The translations under genes were made by a program, and so were the position numbers. A stretch of 64,000 nt of DNA from Caballeronia udeis. Its GTDB lineage: Bacteria > Pseudomonadota > Gammaproteobacteria > Burkholderiales > Burkholderiaceae. Under the pieces are notes generated by a model. The model made no database searches and was not told the DNA's origin. It saw only the letters and a program-made list of their open reading frames with translations. This document shows, piece after piece, positions 18,436 to 26,381 of this stretch; within the stretch, counting starts at the first letter, position 1, and each line of letters starts with the position of its first letter. The DNA is taken from the NCBI RefSeq assembly GCF_001544555.2, contig NZ_FCOK02000011.1, positions 62,001-126,000 on the forward strand, given 5' to 3'.

Positions 18436-19677
18436 TTAAAGCTCGGAAGCAACACTCCGCAGGCGGGTGACCCTGCTGAAAATCGTGTAGCAAATGCAAG
18501 CGACAATAATCGAATCGAGTGAAGGGATGCTGGTGAAGGAAAACACGCCCTTCACGGTCATGAACCCGACCAGCGACCCGATGATCCACGCAACGAACGT
18601 AAGCATCTTCACTTGCGGGTCGCTTGCGAGCAGGCGCTCGTCATACCCGCCTCGCCGATACAGTAGAAAGTCTGCTATATAAATCCCGGCCACAGGCGGC
18701 GTCGCAATGCCCAGGAAAAGCAGAAACGGAATAAACCACGCCATGATGTCCATGCTGCCGACAATCACCGCGAGCACGCCCAGCGCCACGGTAATTTGCC
18801 ACTTGGGAAATCGCGTGAACAAGGTGGAAACAACCAGCGTGCCTTGAAACATATTCCCGGCATTGCCCGTTACGGTCGCGAAAATGAGCAGTAAAGCGGC
18901 CGGCAGCACGGCCCCGAACACGGCCATGGCGCCGAGCAAGGAAGCTTTCCCCGAGATCCCGCTCGGCGTGGCGCCCGCCCAATACAACAACGGATAGGCG
19001 ATCAGGAACGTCAGCACCGCGCCAATCAACGCGTGCTTGCGATCGTGAACGAAGCTGCCGAAATCAGGCAGCGTGGCGACCAGCACAATGATCGTCCCGA
19101 CCACGGTGGAAACGGCCACGCCGGTGTTCATATCGGTGAACCCGGCTGGTACCGGGACTATTCCGTGAGCCGCGACATACACGCAATAACAGAGCATCAA
19201 CGCGATGACGGGTATGGCGAACTGAGCCACCTTCCCGAGCAGTTCGAAGCCAAAAGCCGTAGCCGCGACAAAAATCACGCAACCCACCGCAACCAGCACC
19301 GGCACTGGTATTTCGAGGCCCTGCTGCGCGAGCAGATCGTGGACCGAATGCCCGAACATGTTGGCGGTCACGGCAATCCACCCGAACAAACTGACCGCAA
19401 GCAGGATGTTGATGGCGACCGCCCCTTTTTCGCCGAACGGATATTTGACGATACCGTAGGTTGGCAGGCGCGCCTTCTCGCCGACGCAAATGGTGATGCC
19501 CGAAAGAATGGTCAGGATGATGCCGCCGATCACCACCACCTTGATCAACGCCAGGCTCGATAGCTGACTGCCGAGACTGGAGGAGGAGAGTAAAACCGGC
19601 GTGATCGCAATGCCCAATAAAATCATGGCAATGCGATACCCGGGCGCCGTATGCGGGCGTTCGTCAGTGTTGCGCAT
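18436..19677 (-). CDS. NCS1-family nucleobase/ureide permease (CodB-like)
   Basis: A predicted 12-helix inner-membrane transporter of the nucleobase-cation-symport-1 family (413 residues), by resemblance to cytosine permease: hydrophobic segments throughout, the early GIAITPVLL and the mid-protein GNAGNMFQGTLVVSTLF region. It is the last gene of an operon carrying oxamate carbamoyltransferase-type genes. I therefore infer uptake of a ureide or related nitrogen compound such as allantoin, oxalurate or a hydantoin; the substrate cannot be read from the sequence. It starts 28 bases after the preceding gene and converges with flhA. Confidence 0.8.
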   Translation of the reverse strand: MRNTDERPHTAPGYRIAMILLGIAITPVLLSSSSLGSQLSSLALIKVVVIGGIILTILSGITICVGEKARLPTYGIVKYPFGEKGAVAINILLAVSLFGWIAVTANMFGHSVHDLLAQQGLEIPVPVLVAVGCVIFVAATAFGFELLGKVAQFAIPVIALMLCYCVYVAAHGIVPVPAGFTDMNTGVAVSTVVGTIIVLVATLPDFGSFVHDRKHALIGAVLTFLIAYPLLYWAGATPSGISGKASLLGAMAVFGAVLPAALLLIFATVTGNAGNMFQGTLVVSTLFTRFPKWQITVALGVLAVIVGSMDIMAWFIPFLLFLGIATPPVAGIYIADFLLYRRGGYDERLLASDPQVKMLTFVAWIIGSLVGFMTVKGVFSFTSIPSLDSIIVACICYTIFSRVTRLRSVASEL

Positions 19678-19705
19678 ACAAATGTTCCTCGGAAATTCCG
19701 CGCAG

Positions 19706-20098
19706 TCAGGCGGAATGGAAATGGCCGGTGTAGGCGCGCCAGCTTCCGTGCGCGGTGATGTCCTTCTGGTTTTCGACCAGCCAGGGTTCGGCGAGCACGC
19801 CCAATAGCTGGCTGCCGTTGCGAAGCGTCACCTTGCCTATCGCCAGCCCCGCCGGTTCGCTCAACAGCAACGCGGCGAACGACGCAAGCGGCAACTCCCA
19901 GACCTCGAGCGCGATCGACGTTCCGCCTGTTGTCACGCGAATCATTCCCGGATGGCGATCGCCAATGCTCCAGAGCAGGTAGTGCGGATCGGTTTGATCT
20001 TCACGCACGAACACGCCGCCAGCCGCCGTCATGTTGCCGTTCAGTTCGAGTCCGCGCATGAGCGTGCCGTTGACGGCCAGCAACGTAGTCTTGTTCAT
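19706..20098 (-). CDS. Stand-alone allophanate-hydrolase C-terminal-like domain protein
   Basis: A 130-residue protein resembling the C-terminal domain of allophanate hydrolase (gamma-glutamylcyclotransferase-like fold): it opens LLAVNGTLMRGLELNGNM and contains WSIGDRHPGMIRVTTGGTSIALEVWELP and KVTLRNGSQLLGVLAEPW. No amidase domain is attached. ATG 20098 is chosen because AAGG lies 8 bases upstream; a TTG 7 codons earlier is the alternative. It lies between the carbamate kinase and permease genes of the same operon. Its reaction is unknown; action on a carbamoylated intermediate of the pathway is inference. Confidence 0.7.
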   Translation of the reverse strand: MNKTTLLAVNGTLMRGLELNGNMTAAGGVFVREDQTDPHYLLWSIGDRHPGMIRVTTGGTSIALEVWELPLASFAALLLSEPAGLAIGKVTLRNGSQLLGVLAEPWLVENQKDITAHGSWRAYTGHFHSA

Positions 20099-20162
20099 CT
20101 GTCTGCCTTCGTTCTTCAATAAAAACTGGTATTGCTAAATAAAATGCCAACGGCTTGAACCA

Positions 20163-21120
20163 CTATTGCGTGATCCACGTCCCGGTCTTGTGATCAAGTG
20201 CACGCTTGATCGCTTCGGGGCTGGTAATCAAGCCCTTTCCGTGCCCGCCATTCGACCGGCTATGGGTAACGAATCGCATGATGGCTTCCACTTTGGGCAA
20301 CATGCTTCCCGCGCCGAACTGGTTTTGCGTGATCAATTCGTGCGCTTCGGCCAGGCTCAACGTGTCCAGCCAGCGCTGATCCGGTTTGCCGAAATTGATG
20401 GCCACCTGTTCCACGCCTGTCGGAATCAGCAGGAGATCAGCGCCCAGTTGCTCGGCGAGCAGGGCCGACGCCAGATCCTTGTCGATGACCGCTTCCACGC
20501 CCGAGATCTGCTGGTGCTCATCGACCAGAACGGGAATGCCTCCGCCGCCGCACGCAATTACCGCACCCCTGCGCAAGCAACGTCGCGATCACCTCGCGCT
20601 CCATGATCTCCAGCGGCTGAGGCGAAGCCACTGTGCGGCGCCAGCCCCGCCCGGCGTCTTCCATCAGCGTCCATCCGAGTGACTGTTGCCGCTGCCGCGC
20701 GGTGGCTTCATCGAGGAAAGCGCCTATTGGTTTGCCGGGATTGAGGAACGCCGGATCGTTCGGGCTGACACGCGTCTGGGTCACAACGGTGACCACTTGC
20801 CGATGAATCCCGCGACGCCGCAGCGCATTGCTCAACGCCTTTTGAAACATATAGCCAATAGCGCCCTGCGTATCCCCGACGGCATAGTCCAGCGGTACCG
20901 GCCGGACTTCATCGGCGGCGAGTTCGGAGCGGCGGAGGATAAAACCGACTTGCGGTCCGTTGCCGTGTGTCAGCACCAGGTCCCACCCGGCCTCGATCAT
21001 GTCGGCAATGTGCCGGGCACTTTCGACGACCGCGTCGTATTGATCAGGAATACTATTGTGTTGATCGTCGCGGATCAGCGCGTTGCCGCCGACCGCGACA
21101 ATAGCCAGAGGCTTGGTCAT
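20163..21120 (-). pseudogene. allK: Carbamate kinase AllK, frameshifted
   Basis: Carbamate kinase makes ATP from carbamoyl phosphate. The 5' part starts MTKPLAIVAVGGNALIRDDQ at 21120 and runs to about residue 184 (EREVIATLLAQG). The rest, AVIACGGGGIPVLVDEHQ to the stop at 20163, is in another frame. At 20565-20570 (plus-strand ACCCCT) one surplus base separates the halves; removing it joins LAQG to AVIACGGGG and restores about 318 residues, the normal size. Motifs GGNAL, GNGPQVG, GGGGIPV and NFGKPDQRW are intact. It is either a real single-base lesion or a sequencing error. The gene follows allG after 19 bases. Confidence 0.85.
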
Positions 21121-21139
21121 GATGCGTGTCCCGTGTGGT

Positions 21140-22546
21140 TTAAACGTATTCGGCGAGCGCGCGAATCGCTTCGATGAAACCCGGCATAGGCGCAGCGGTA
21201 ATGCCCGCGCCGATCTGCCCGACGCCAGCCTCCTTGTGCGCAATCCCGGTATTGATGATCGGCAGGATGCCGCGATCGACCACCTTGCGGGCGTCAATAC
21301 CCGCAGCGGTCGGCGCGAAATTCAGTGCGGGGAGCGTGAACGCGGGATTGCCGCCCAGCGTGATGGCCTGCATGCGGCGGCTGTTGCTGGTGGCGTCCGC
21401 CGGCGTGCCGCCCACGAACTTGACAATAGCCGGCGACGACGCCATGGCGAAACCGCCCACGCCTGCGGTCTCGGTGATGGCGCTGTCGCCGAGATCCGCG
21501 GCGGCGTCTTCCACGCCATAGCCCGGGAAGAACAATCCTTCCACCGGATTGGCGGGCGCCTGGAACCATCGGTCGCCCGTGCCGGACATGCGAATGCCGA
21601 AGTTCACGCCGTTACGCGCCATGACCGTGATCATGGAGCTGAAGGGCACGTTGTGGGCCGCATCGGTCATCGCCTTGCACGCGGCCATGGAGAGATTGAG
21701 GAAGAAGTGATCGTTGCCGACAATGAATTCCGTCACGCGCTGAATCCGTTCGATCGGCAATCCAGTCGACAGCAACGCGGGAATCAGGCGTTTGATCAGG
21801 AGGCCGGTGGCGGCCGCGTTGCGGTTATGGACCTCGTCGCCCATGTGCAACGCCTGCGCCATCAGCGGCTTCAACTCCACTTCGCCCAGCACCTTCAACG
21901 CGGCCTTCAATGCCGGCGCGAGCTCCTGGGCCATCCAGTGCAGGCGGTCCAGCACTTCGCCGTTGTTGGCCCCGAAACGGAGCACCTTGCCGAGCCCTTC
22001 GTTGAAGTTGCTGAAAGCCCGCCGGCCATTGGTCTTGTTCTCGATCACCCAGAGCGGCATGGACGGACTGATGATGCCGGCCATTGGACCGACCGCCTGA
22101 TAGTGATGACACGGCTCGAAATCGATCGCGCCGTCCGCCGCCAGACGCTCGGCGGCTTCGTGGGTCGTCGCCCATCCTTCGAACAGGATCGCGCCGACAA
22201 TCGCGCCCTTTACCGGTCCGCACATATCGGCCCAGTCGATGGGCGGTCCCGCGTGCAGGATCAGCTTGCGATGCGCCATTGCGCCGATCGCGTGCGATGC
22301 GCTCATGACATCGACGAGAACTGGCTGGGCGGCGAGATACTGCTGGAACGCCTGGTCGTTGGCCTGCTCGACCAGCGGATGGCGAATCAGCGATGCCAGC
22401 GCCAGCCCCGCGTCCACGTCGCCGAGAGCGGGCGGCTGCCAGCGCAAATCAGTGACGTTGCCGCCGGCGAGGGCGAGGTTTTCGGCGAAACTGCTCAGGC
22501 CTGCGTTCACCACGGTCAGTGGCTGATTAAATAGCGTGTTCATCAT
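21140..22546 (-). CDS. allG: Oxamate carbamoyltransferase subunit AllG (DUF1116, YlbE)
   Basis: AllG (formerly YlbE, DUF1116) is one of three proteins forming oxamate carbamoyltransferase, which turns oxalurate plus phosphate into oxamate and carbamoyl phosphate. The protein has 468 residues from ATG 22546; the adjacent ATG at 22543 is equally possible. It shows family blocks HRKLILHAGPPIDWADMCGP, FNEGLGKVLRFGAN, NGVNFGIRMSGTGDRWF and the ending IGAGITAAPMPGF. It starts 7 bases after the fdrA stop, with GGGA just upstream. Intact. Confidence 0.9.
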   Translation of the reverse strand: MMNTLFNQPLTVVNAGLSSFAENLALAGGNVTDLRWQPPALGDVDAGLALASLIRHPLVEQANDQAFQQYLAAQPVLVDVMSASHAIGAMAHRKLILHAGPPIDWADMCGPVKGAIVGAILFEGWATTHEAAERLAADGAIDFEPCHHYQAVGPMAGIISPSMPLWVIENKTNGRRAFSNFNEGLGKVLRFGANNGEVLDRLHWMAQELAPALKAALKVLGEVELKPLMAQALHMGDEVHNRNAAATGLLIKRLIPALLSTGLPIERIQRVTEFIVGNDHFFLNLSMAACKAMTDAAHNVPFSSMITVMARNGVNFGIRMSGTGDRWFQAPANPVEGLFFPGYGVEDAAADLGDSAITETAGVGGFAMASSPAIVKFVGGTPADATSNSRRMQAITLGGNPAFTLPALNFAPTAAGIDARKVVDRGILPIINTGIAHKEAGVGQIGAGITAAPMPGFIEAIRALAEYV

Positions 22547-22553
22547 GGTCCCG

Positions 22554-24110
22554 TTATTTTTGCGCCTGAAGATGGGCGACATGGCTCGCCCAGAGCGCCG
22601 CCTGCGCGTTGCATCCGGCGACCAAAACACCGGCTTCGCGCAAGGTATCGACCTGACGGCTCCGGACTTGTGGATCGGCTTCGGTGCCGCAAACGTGGGA
22701 GATCAGGACCGGCAAGTCGCGGCCGGCCGCTTGCAGGCGCGCGTGTTCGATCAGCGTCAGCAACTCGCTGGCGGGTTCCGTCGATGCGCCATAACCCAGC
22801 ACGAGATCGAACAGCACGACGGCGACTTGCGGGTCGTTCAGTTCCGCGAGGATTCGCTGGTTGCGCAGCGTGGGATCGATCATGGGATGCGGACGGCCGC
22901 GCGTGAAGTCGTCGTCGCCCATGTCCACGAGCGTGTGGCCGGTGCTGCGCCAGATATCCTCGAGCTTGCTGTTGGATGCAACCGGCGTATTCGACGACGC
23001 GGCGAAACCGCGTTCCCGGCATAACAACTGGCTCTCGTAGCAAAACGTGCCGCCCGCGAACACACCGCGGATAAAGCGCCGCATGGGCCGCAACGTACGG
23101 CTGTAATCGTGGAGACGGCCGGCGTCCGGCGTGCTGATCCCGGCTACCGTTGGCGGCAGTTCAGCGCCCGACAACAACGCGACGGCAAAGCCGGCGGCAT
23201 CGGCCAGGGTGTAGGCCGGAGTGATTCCCGGCACGTTCATGTCTTCGGCTCGCGCACCCAGGAAGTTGACAACCACCGGCTTGCCTGCGGCGCGCGCCCG
23301 CGCGAGGATTTGTTCCGCGACCGCCGGAGCCGGCGGTTTGGAGATCAGCACGATCACCTGGGTGTCGGGATCCGCGCTCAGCGCATCGAGACCGTGCAGC
23401 ATGGAAATCCCGCCGATCGATTCGTCCAGGTCATGACCGCCCGTGCCGAGCGCCTGCGAAATCCCGGCGCCCAACTGGTCGATGCGGCATGTCACTTCCT
23501 GCAGTCCCGTGCCCGACGCCGCCACCACGCCGATCGCTCCGCGCCTGACCACGTTGGCGAAACCCAGCGGCATCCCGTTGACAATGGCCGTCCCGCAATC
23601 GGGGCCCATTACCAGCAGGTTTTTCTCAGCCGCGAGCGTCTTGATGGCGCGCTCGTGGGCGAGGCTGACGTTGTCGCTGAACAGCATCACCGAAAGCCCC
23701 AGGTGCAGCGCCTTGATCGCTTCGGCGGCGGCGTAATCGCCAGGAACCGAAATAAGCGCCAGATTCGATGCCGCCTGCTGCTCCACTGCCATTTCGGGGC
23801 TGGCAAGTGGCGGCGGACGCACGCCGTCGCCGCTCGACTCCTCCGGCTTGCTGCTCAAACGCTCTTCCGCGATACCGAGCGCGACGTCACATGCGGCGAT
23901 CTCGCCCCTCACCGCGATCACGAGATCGTTGGGGCCCGCCTTGCAGCCGTCGTCCAAACCCGCGTCTCGCAGTTGCGCCAGATTGGTGCCGGTTCCCATC
24001 ACTACCGACGCTTGCTCGATGCCGTCGAGCCTGGAAATGTGCGCGGAGATCTGCATCAGGGAGACGGAGTCCTGATACATGTTCTGGAAGACCTTGGTTC
24101 TTATACTCAT
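22554..24110 (-). CDS. fdrA: Oxamate carbamoyltransferase subunit AllF (FdrA)
   Basis: FdrA/AllF is a succinyl-CoA-synthetase-like protein and the second subunit of oxamate carbamoyltransferase. The 518-residue protein starts MSIRTKVFQNMYQDSVSLMQ, close to the E. coli FdrA start, followed by VVMGTGTN. The CoA-ligase-type region has GPDCGTAIVNGMPLGFANVV, VAASGTGLQEVT and GTGGHDLDESIGG. The C-terminal third contains VLFDLVLGYGASTEPA. It is slightly shorter than E. coli FdrA (555). It lies 146 bases after the DUF2877 gene; that gap holds no gene. Confidence 0.9.
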   Translation of the reverse strand: MSIRTKVFQNMYQDSVSLMQISAHISRLDGIEQASVVMGTGTNLAQLRDAGLDDGCKAGPNDLVIAVRGEIAACDVALGIAEERLSSKPEESSGDGVRPPPLASPEMAVEQQAASNLALISVPGDYAAAEAIKALHLGLSVMLFSDNVSLAHERAIKTLAAEKNLLVMGPDCGTAIVNGMPLGFANVVRRGAIGVVAASGTGLQEVTCRIDQLGAGISQALGTGGHDLDESIGGISMLHGLDALSADPDTQVIVLISKPPAPAVAEQILARARAAGKPVVVNFLGARAEDMNVPGITPAYTLADAAGFAVALLSGAELPPTVAGISTPDAGRLHDYSRTLRPMRRFIRGVFAGGTFCYESQLLCRERGFAASSNTPVASNSKLEDIWRSTGHTLVDMGDDDFTRGRPHPMIDPTLRNQRILAELNDPQVAVVLFDLVLGYGASTEPASELLTLIEHARLQAAGRDLPVLISHVCGTEADPQVRSRQVDTLREAGVLVAGCNAQAALWASHVAHLQAQK

Positions 24111-24256
24111 TTCAAATATTCCGGTAATCGGTACGCCTGCTTCTCCGGATTTGGCCGAATCCCGGCCTGGCGAATCAGGCGCTGTGCGCGCTCGATGCCA
24201 TCAATCCTGCTCACTCGACAATGTCGATAGTCGTGTCCGCCGATTCGTTTTAAGAA

Positions 24257-25144
24257 TCAGCTCATTTCTTCTTGCGTCACTTTTCCCAACGTTCTTATTC
24301 CGTGCAGGAAACCGGCAAGGCAATCCGCGCCGGATGAAGAGCCGAATTGCATGACATCGATTGCTGCGCGCTTTATGTCCAGCGGCGGCCTTCCACGAAT
24401 CAGAACGGTTGATAAATGGTCAATGGGTTGTGAATAGTGTCCCTGCAACGCCAGTCCCAGATAATGCCGGCTGATACTGGTCGTCCGGTGAAGCTGATGC
24501 TTGATTACCGGACGCAATAGTTTCAAATGCGCGGATATGGCATCGAGATGTTGCCAAGACCATAACAACGCCAGATAACCGAGGAGGTAGTCGTCGCCGT
24601 CGGGCGTCAGCCCCGCCCCGTATCCAATCAGTTCCGAGACGCTGCTCTCCAGCGCGGCCGTTGAGTCACCAGGATTCAGGCTGGGCACACGTCCGCCCGA
24701 TGACCAGGTTGGCAGCAACTGCAAGCTGCTGCGCACCTCGCGTTGCAGGCAATACTGCGACAGCTGGCTTGCCAGCGCCGGATAAGCCGCCAGCAGCGCT
24801 TCCGGCGAACAGCCGCGATCCAGGCGCCCTGTTTCGGGCCGCCAGCAAGGCGCCCGGTCCAGGTTTGCGCGCCAGAGCGCGCCGCGCAACTCGTTGTTCT
24901 CGAGCGTGATGGGCTGCTGTGAATGCACCTGATGGCGCCAATCCCACCCGGGCGGCGTCAGGAGCCTGATCGCCGTGGGCAGGTTCTGGTAACGCGGACC
25001 GAGCAAGGTCAGCAACTCGCCGCTCGACGACGAGATATTCAACGCATGGTGGAAGCAGCTATGGACCCAGAACCGCAGCGTCTCGCGCGGCCCATGCTCC
25101 GCCAGATAACCCACCGAGCACACCGGGAACGTGAGGAGCGCCAT
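24257..25144 (-). CDS. allH: Oxamate carbamoyltransferase subunit AllH-like (DUF2877, YlbF)
   Basis: The DUF2877 family includes AllH (YlbF), the third oxamate carbamoyltransferase subunit. From ATG 25144 (MALLTFPVCSVGYL) the protein has 295 residues. The hallmark GYGAGLTPDGDDYLLGYLAL is at about residues 195-214, and the end GSSSGADCLAGFLHGIRTL is typical. The in-frame extension to 25345 overlaps the neighbouring gene and is not used. It follows the cysteine hydrolase gene after 17 bases. Confidence 0.82.
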   Translation of the reverse strand: MALLTFPVCSVGYLAEHGPRETLRFWVHSCFHHALNISSSSGELLTLLGPRYQNLPTAIRLLTPPGWDWRHQVHSQQPITLENNELRGALWRANLDRAPCWRPETGRLDRGCSPEALLAAYPALASQLSQYCLQREVRSSLQLLPTWSSGGRVPSLNPGDSTAALESSVSELIGYGAGLTPDGDDYLLGYLALLWSWQHLDAISAHLKLLRPVIKHQLHRTTSISRHYLGLALQGHYSQPIDHLSTVLIRGRPPLDIKRAAIDVMQFGSSSGADCLAGFLHGIRTLGKVTQEEMS

Positions 25145-25161
25145 GGCCAGCCCCGGTGGCG

Positions 25162-25830
25162 TCAGCCGCGCAAGCCGTCGACAATGGCGGCGGCGTCGCT
25201 GACCCAACCGAATATTGCGCCCTGGGCCTTGATCATCTCCAGCGCCGACTTCTGGAATTCGGGGAAATACGAACCCACGCAATCCGCCGCGACAATGCAC
25301 TCGTAGCCGCGGTCGTTGGCTTCGCGCACGGTGGTGGTTACGCAAACTTCAGTGGTCACCCCGCACACGATAAGCGTCTTGATAGCGTGGTTCTGCAGGA
25401 TCAACTGCAGGTCGGTTTCATAGAACGCGCCCTTGCCGGGCTTGTCGATGATCGGTTCGCCCAGCGCCGGGTACAGCTCGGGGATGATGTCGTGACCTGC
25501 TTCGCCGCGTACCAGAATGCGGCCCATTGGACCGTCGGTGCCAATGAAGGTCTTGCCGCCCCGGGTCAGTTTCGCGGGTGGGCAATCGGCCAGGTCGGCG
25601 CGATGGCCCTCACGCGTGTGGATGACCAGCAACTTCGAATCACGCGCTGCCTTCAACACTTTCCCTCACGGGACGATCGCGCTGCGCACCAGGGAAACGT
25701 CATTTCCCAATGCTTCGCCAAATCCCCCCGGTTCAACAAAATCGCGCTGCATGTCGATCATGACCAATGCAGTGGTTTTTGAATCGAACGATAGTGGAAA
25801 TGGGTTTGCGCGAAATAGTTTCTGAAGCAT
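25162..25830 (-). pseudogene. Cysteine hydrolase (isochorismatase fold) with in-frame TGA
   Basis: An amidohydrolase of the isochorismatase/N-carbamoyl amidase fold. The frame starts ATG 25830 and reads [15 protein letters not shown], then [17 protein letters not shown] with the catalytic Asp region, up to VRSAIVP, where TGA (25666-25668) stops it after 54 residues. The same frame continues without a shift as GKVLKAARDSKLLVIHTREG and on to the catalytic-Cys block CGVTTEVCVTTTVREANDRG and the natural stop at 25162. One base change (CGA to TGA fits) explains the lesion. A GTG inside (25659) could start a 165-residue fragment lacking the catalytic Asp. It is the first gene of the oxamate operon. 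Confidence 0.85.
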
Positions 25831-26226
25831 TTCGATATTCCTTGATTAATGTCAGGACGTGAAACTCTTGCCCTGTCATTGCGAATTCATTAAATTGTCC
25901 TTCGATTTATTATAGGTAGATTCGCTTTGACGCACGATAGATATTTCACTGACTTAACCATTGTTCATTGATTTTCAGGCTTGATTAAAGTCGTTTCAAA
26001 AACTTAATAAAATCATTATCACGAACTCGCCGGCACTGTGTTGCGCAATAATAAAACGGAAGATGAAATAATCGTTTGAACGCTAATGCCGGACGACACA
26101 CCAGGTAATGAAACGATTGCTGAAGTTTGCCGTCGCGGCCGCCGAATTCATGCAATCAATTGTCTGATGTTTGATCCGGCATGCATCTCCCCGATGCAGT
26201 CCACGCGCCGGCCCCGCCGCCGATCT
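25831..26226. other. AT-rich intergenic region upstream of the catabolic operon
   Basis: The interval between the divergent cysteine hydrolase and flhF genes is over 500 bases. The part 25850-26070 is clearly AT-rich compared with its surroundings and probably holds the promoter of the minus-strand catabolic operon. I see no gene and no recognisable operator; the segment 26227-26290 next to flhF is listed separately. Confidence 0.5.
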
Positions 26227-26290
26227 CCCGAATTACCCCGCTTTCCCGGCTCTTATCAGCCGATGGTCCGCCAGCCGCCCTTGCAATAAT
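26227..26290 (+). promoter_or_regulatory. flhF promoter, shared with flhBA
   Basis: This is the second copy of the 64-base ungapped element also found at 14914-14977. Conserved blocks are CCCGAATT, CCCC, TTT, ATCA, CGATGG and the terminal GCAATAAT; AATAAT (26285-26290) fits a -10 box. The flhF ATG is 91 bases downstream. An FlhDC-type class 2 activation site is inferred. Confidence 0.7.
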
Positions 26291-26381
26291 TCATTCACAG
26301 GAAAACGGTACGTCGCTCAAAACGTGGCTCGGCCGGTCAACCGCAACAGATCAACGTGAGTGCGAGCTCATCGGGGGGTAA

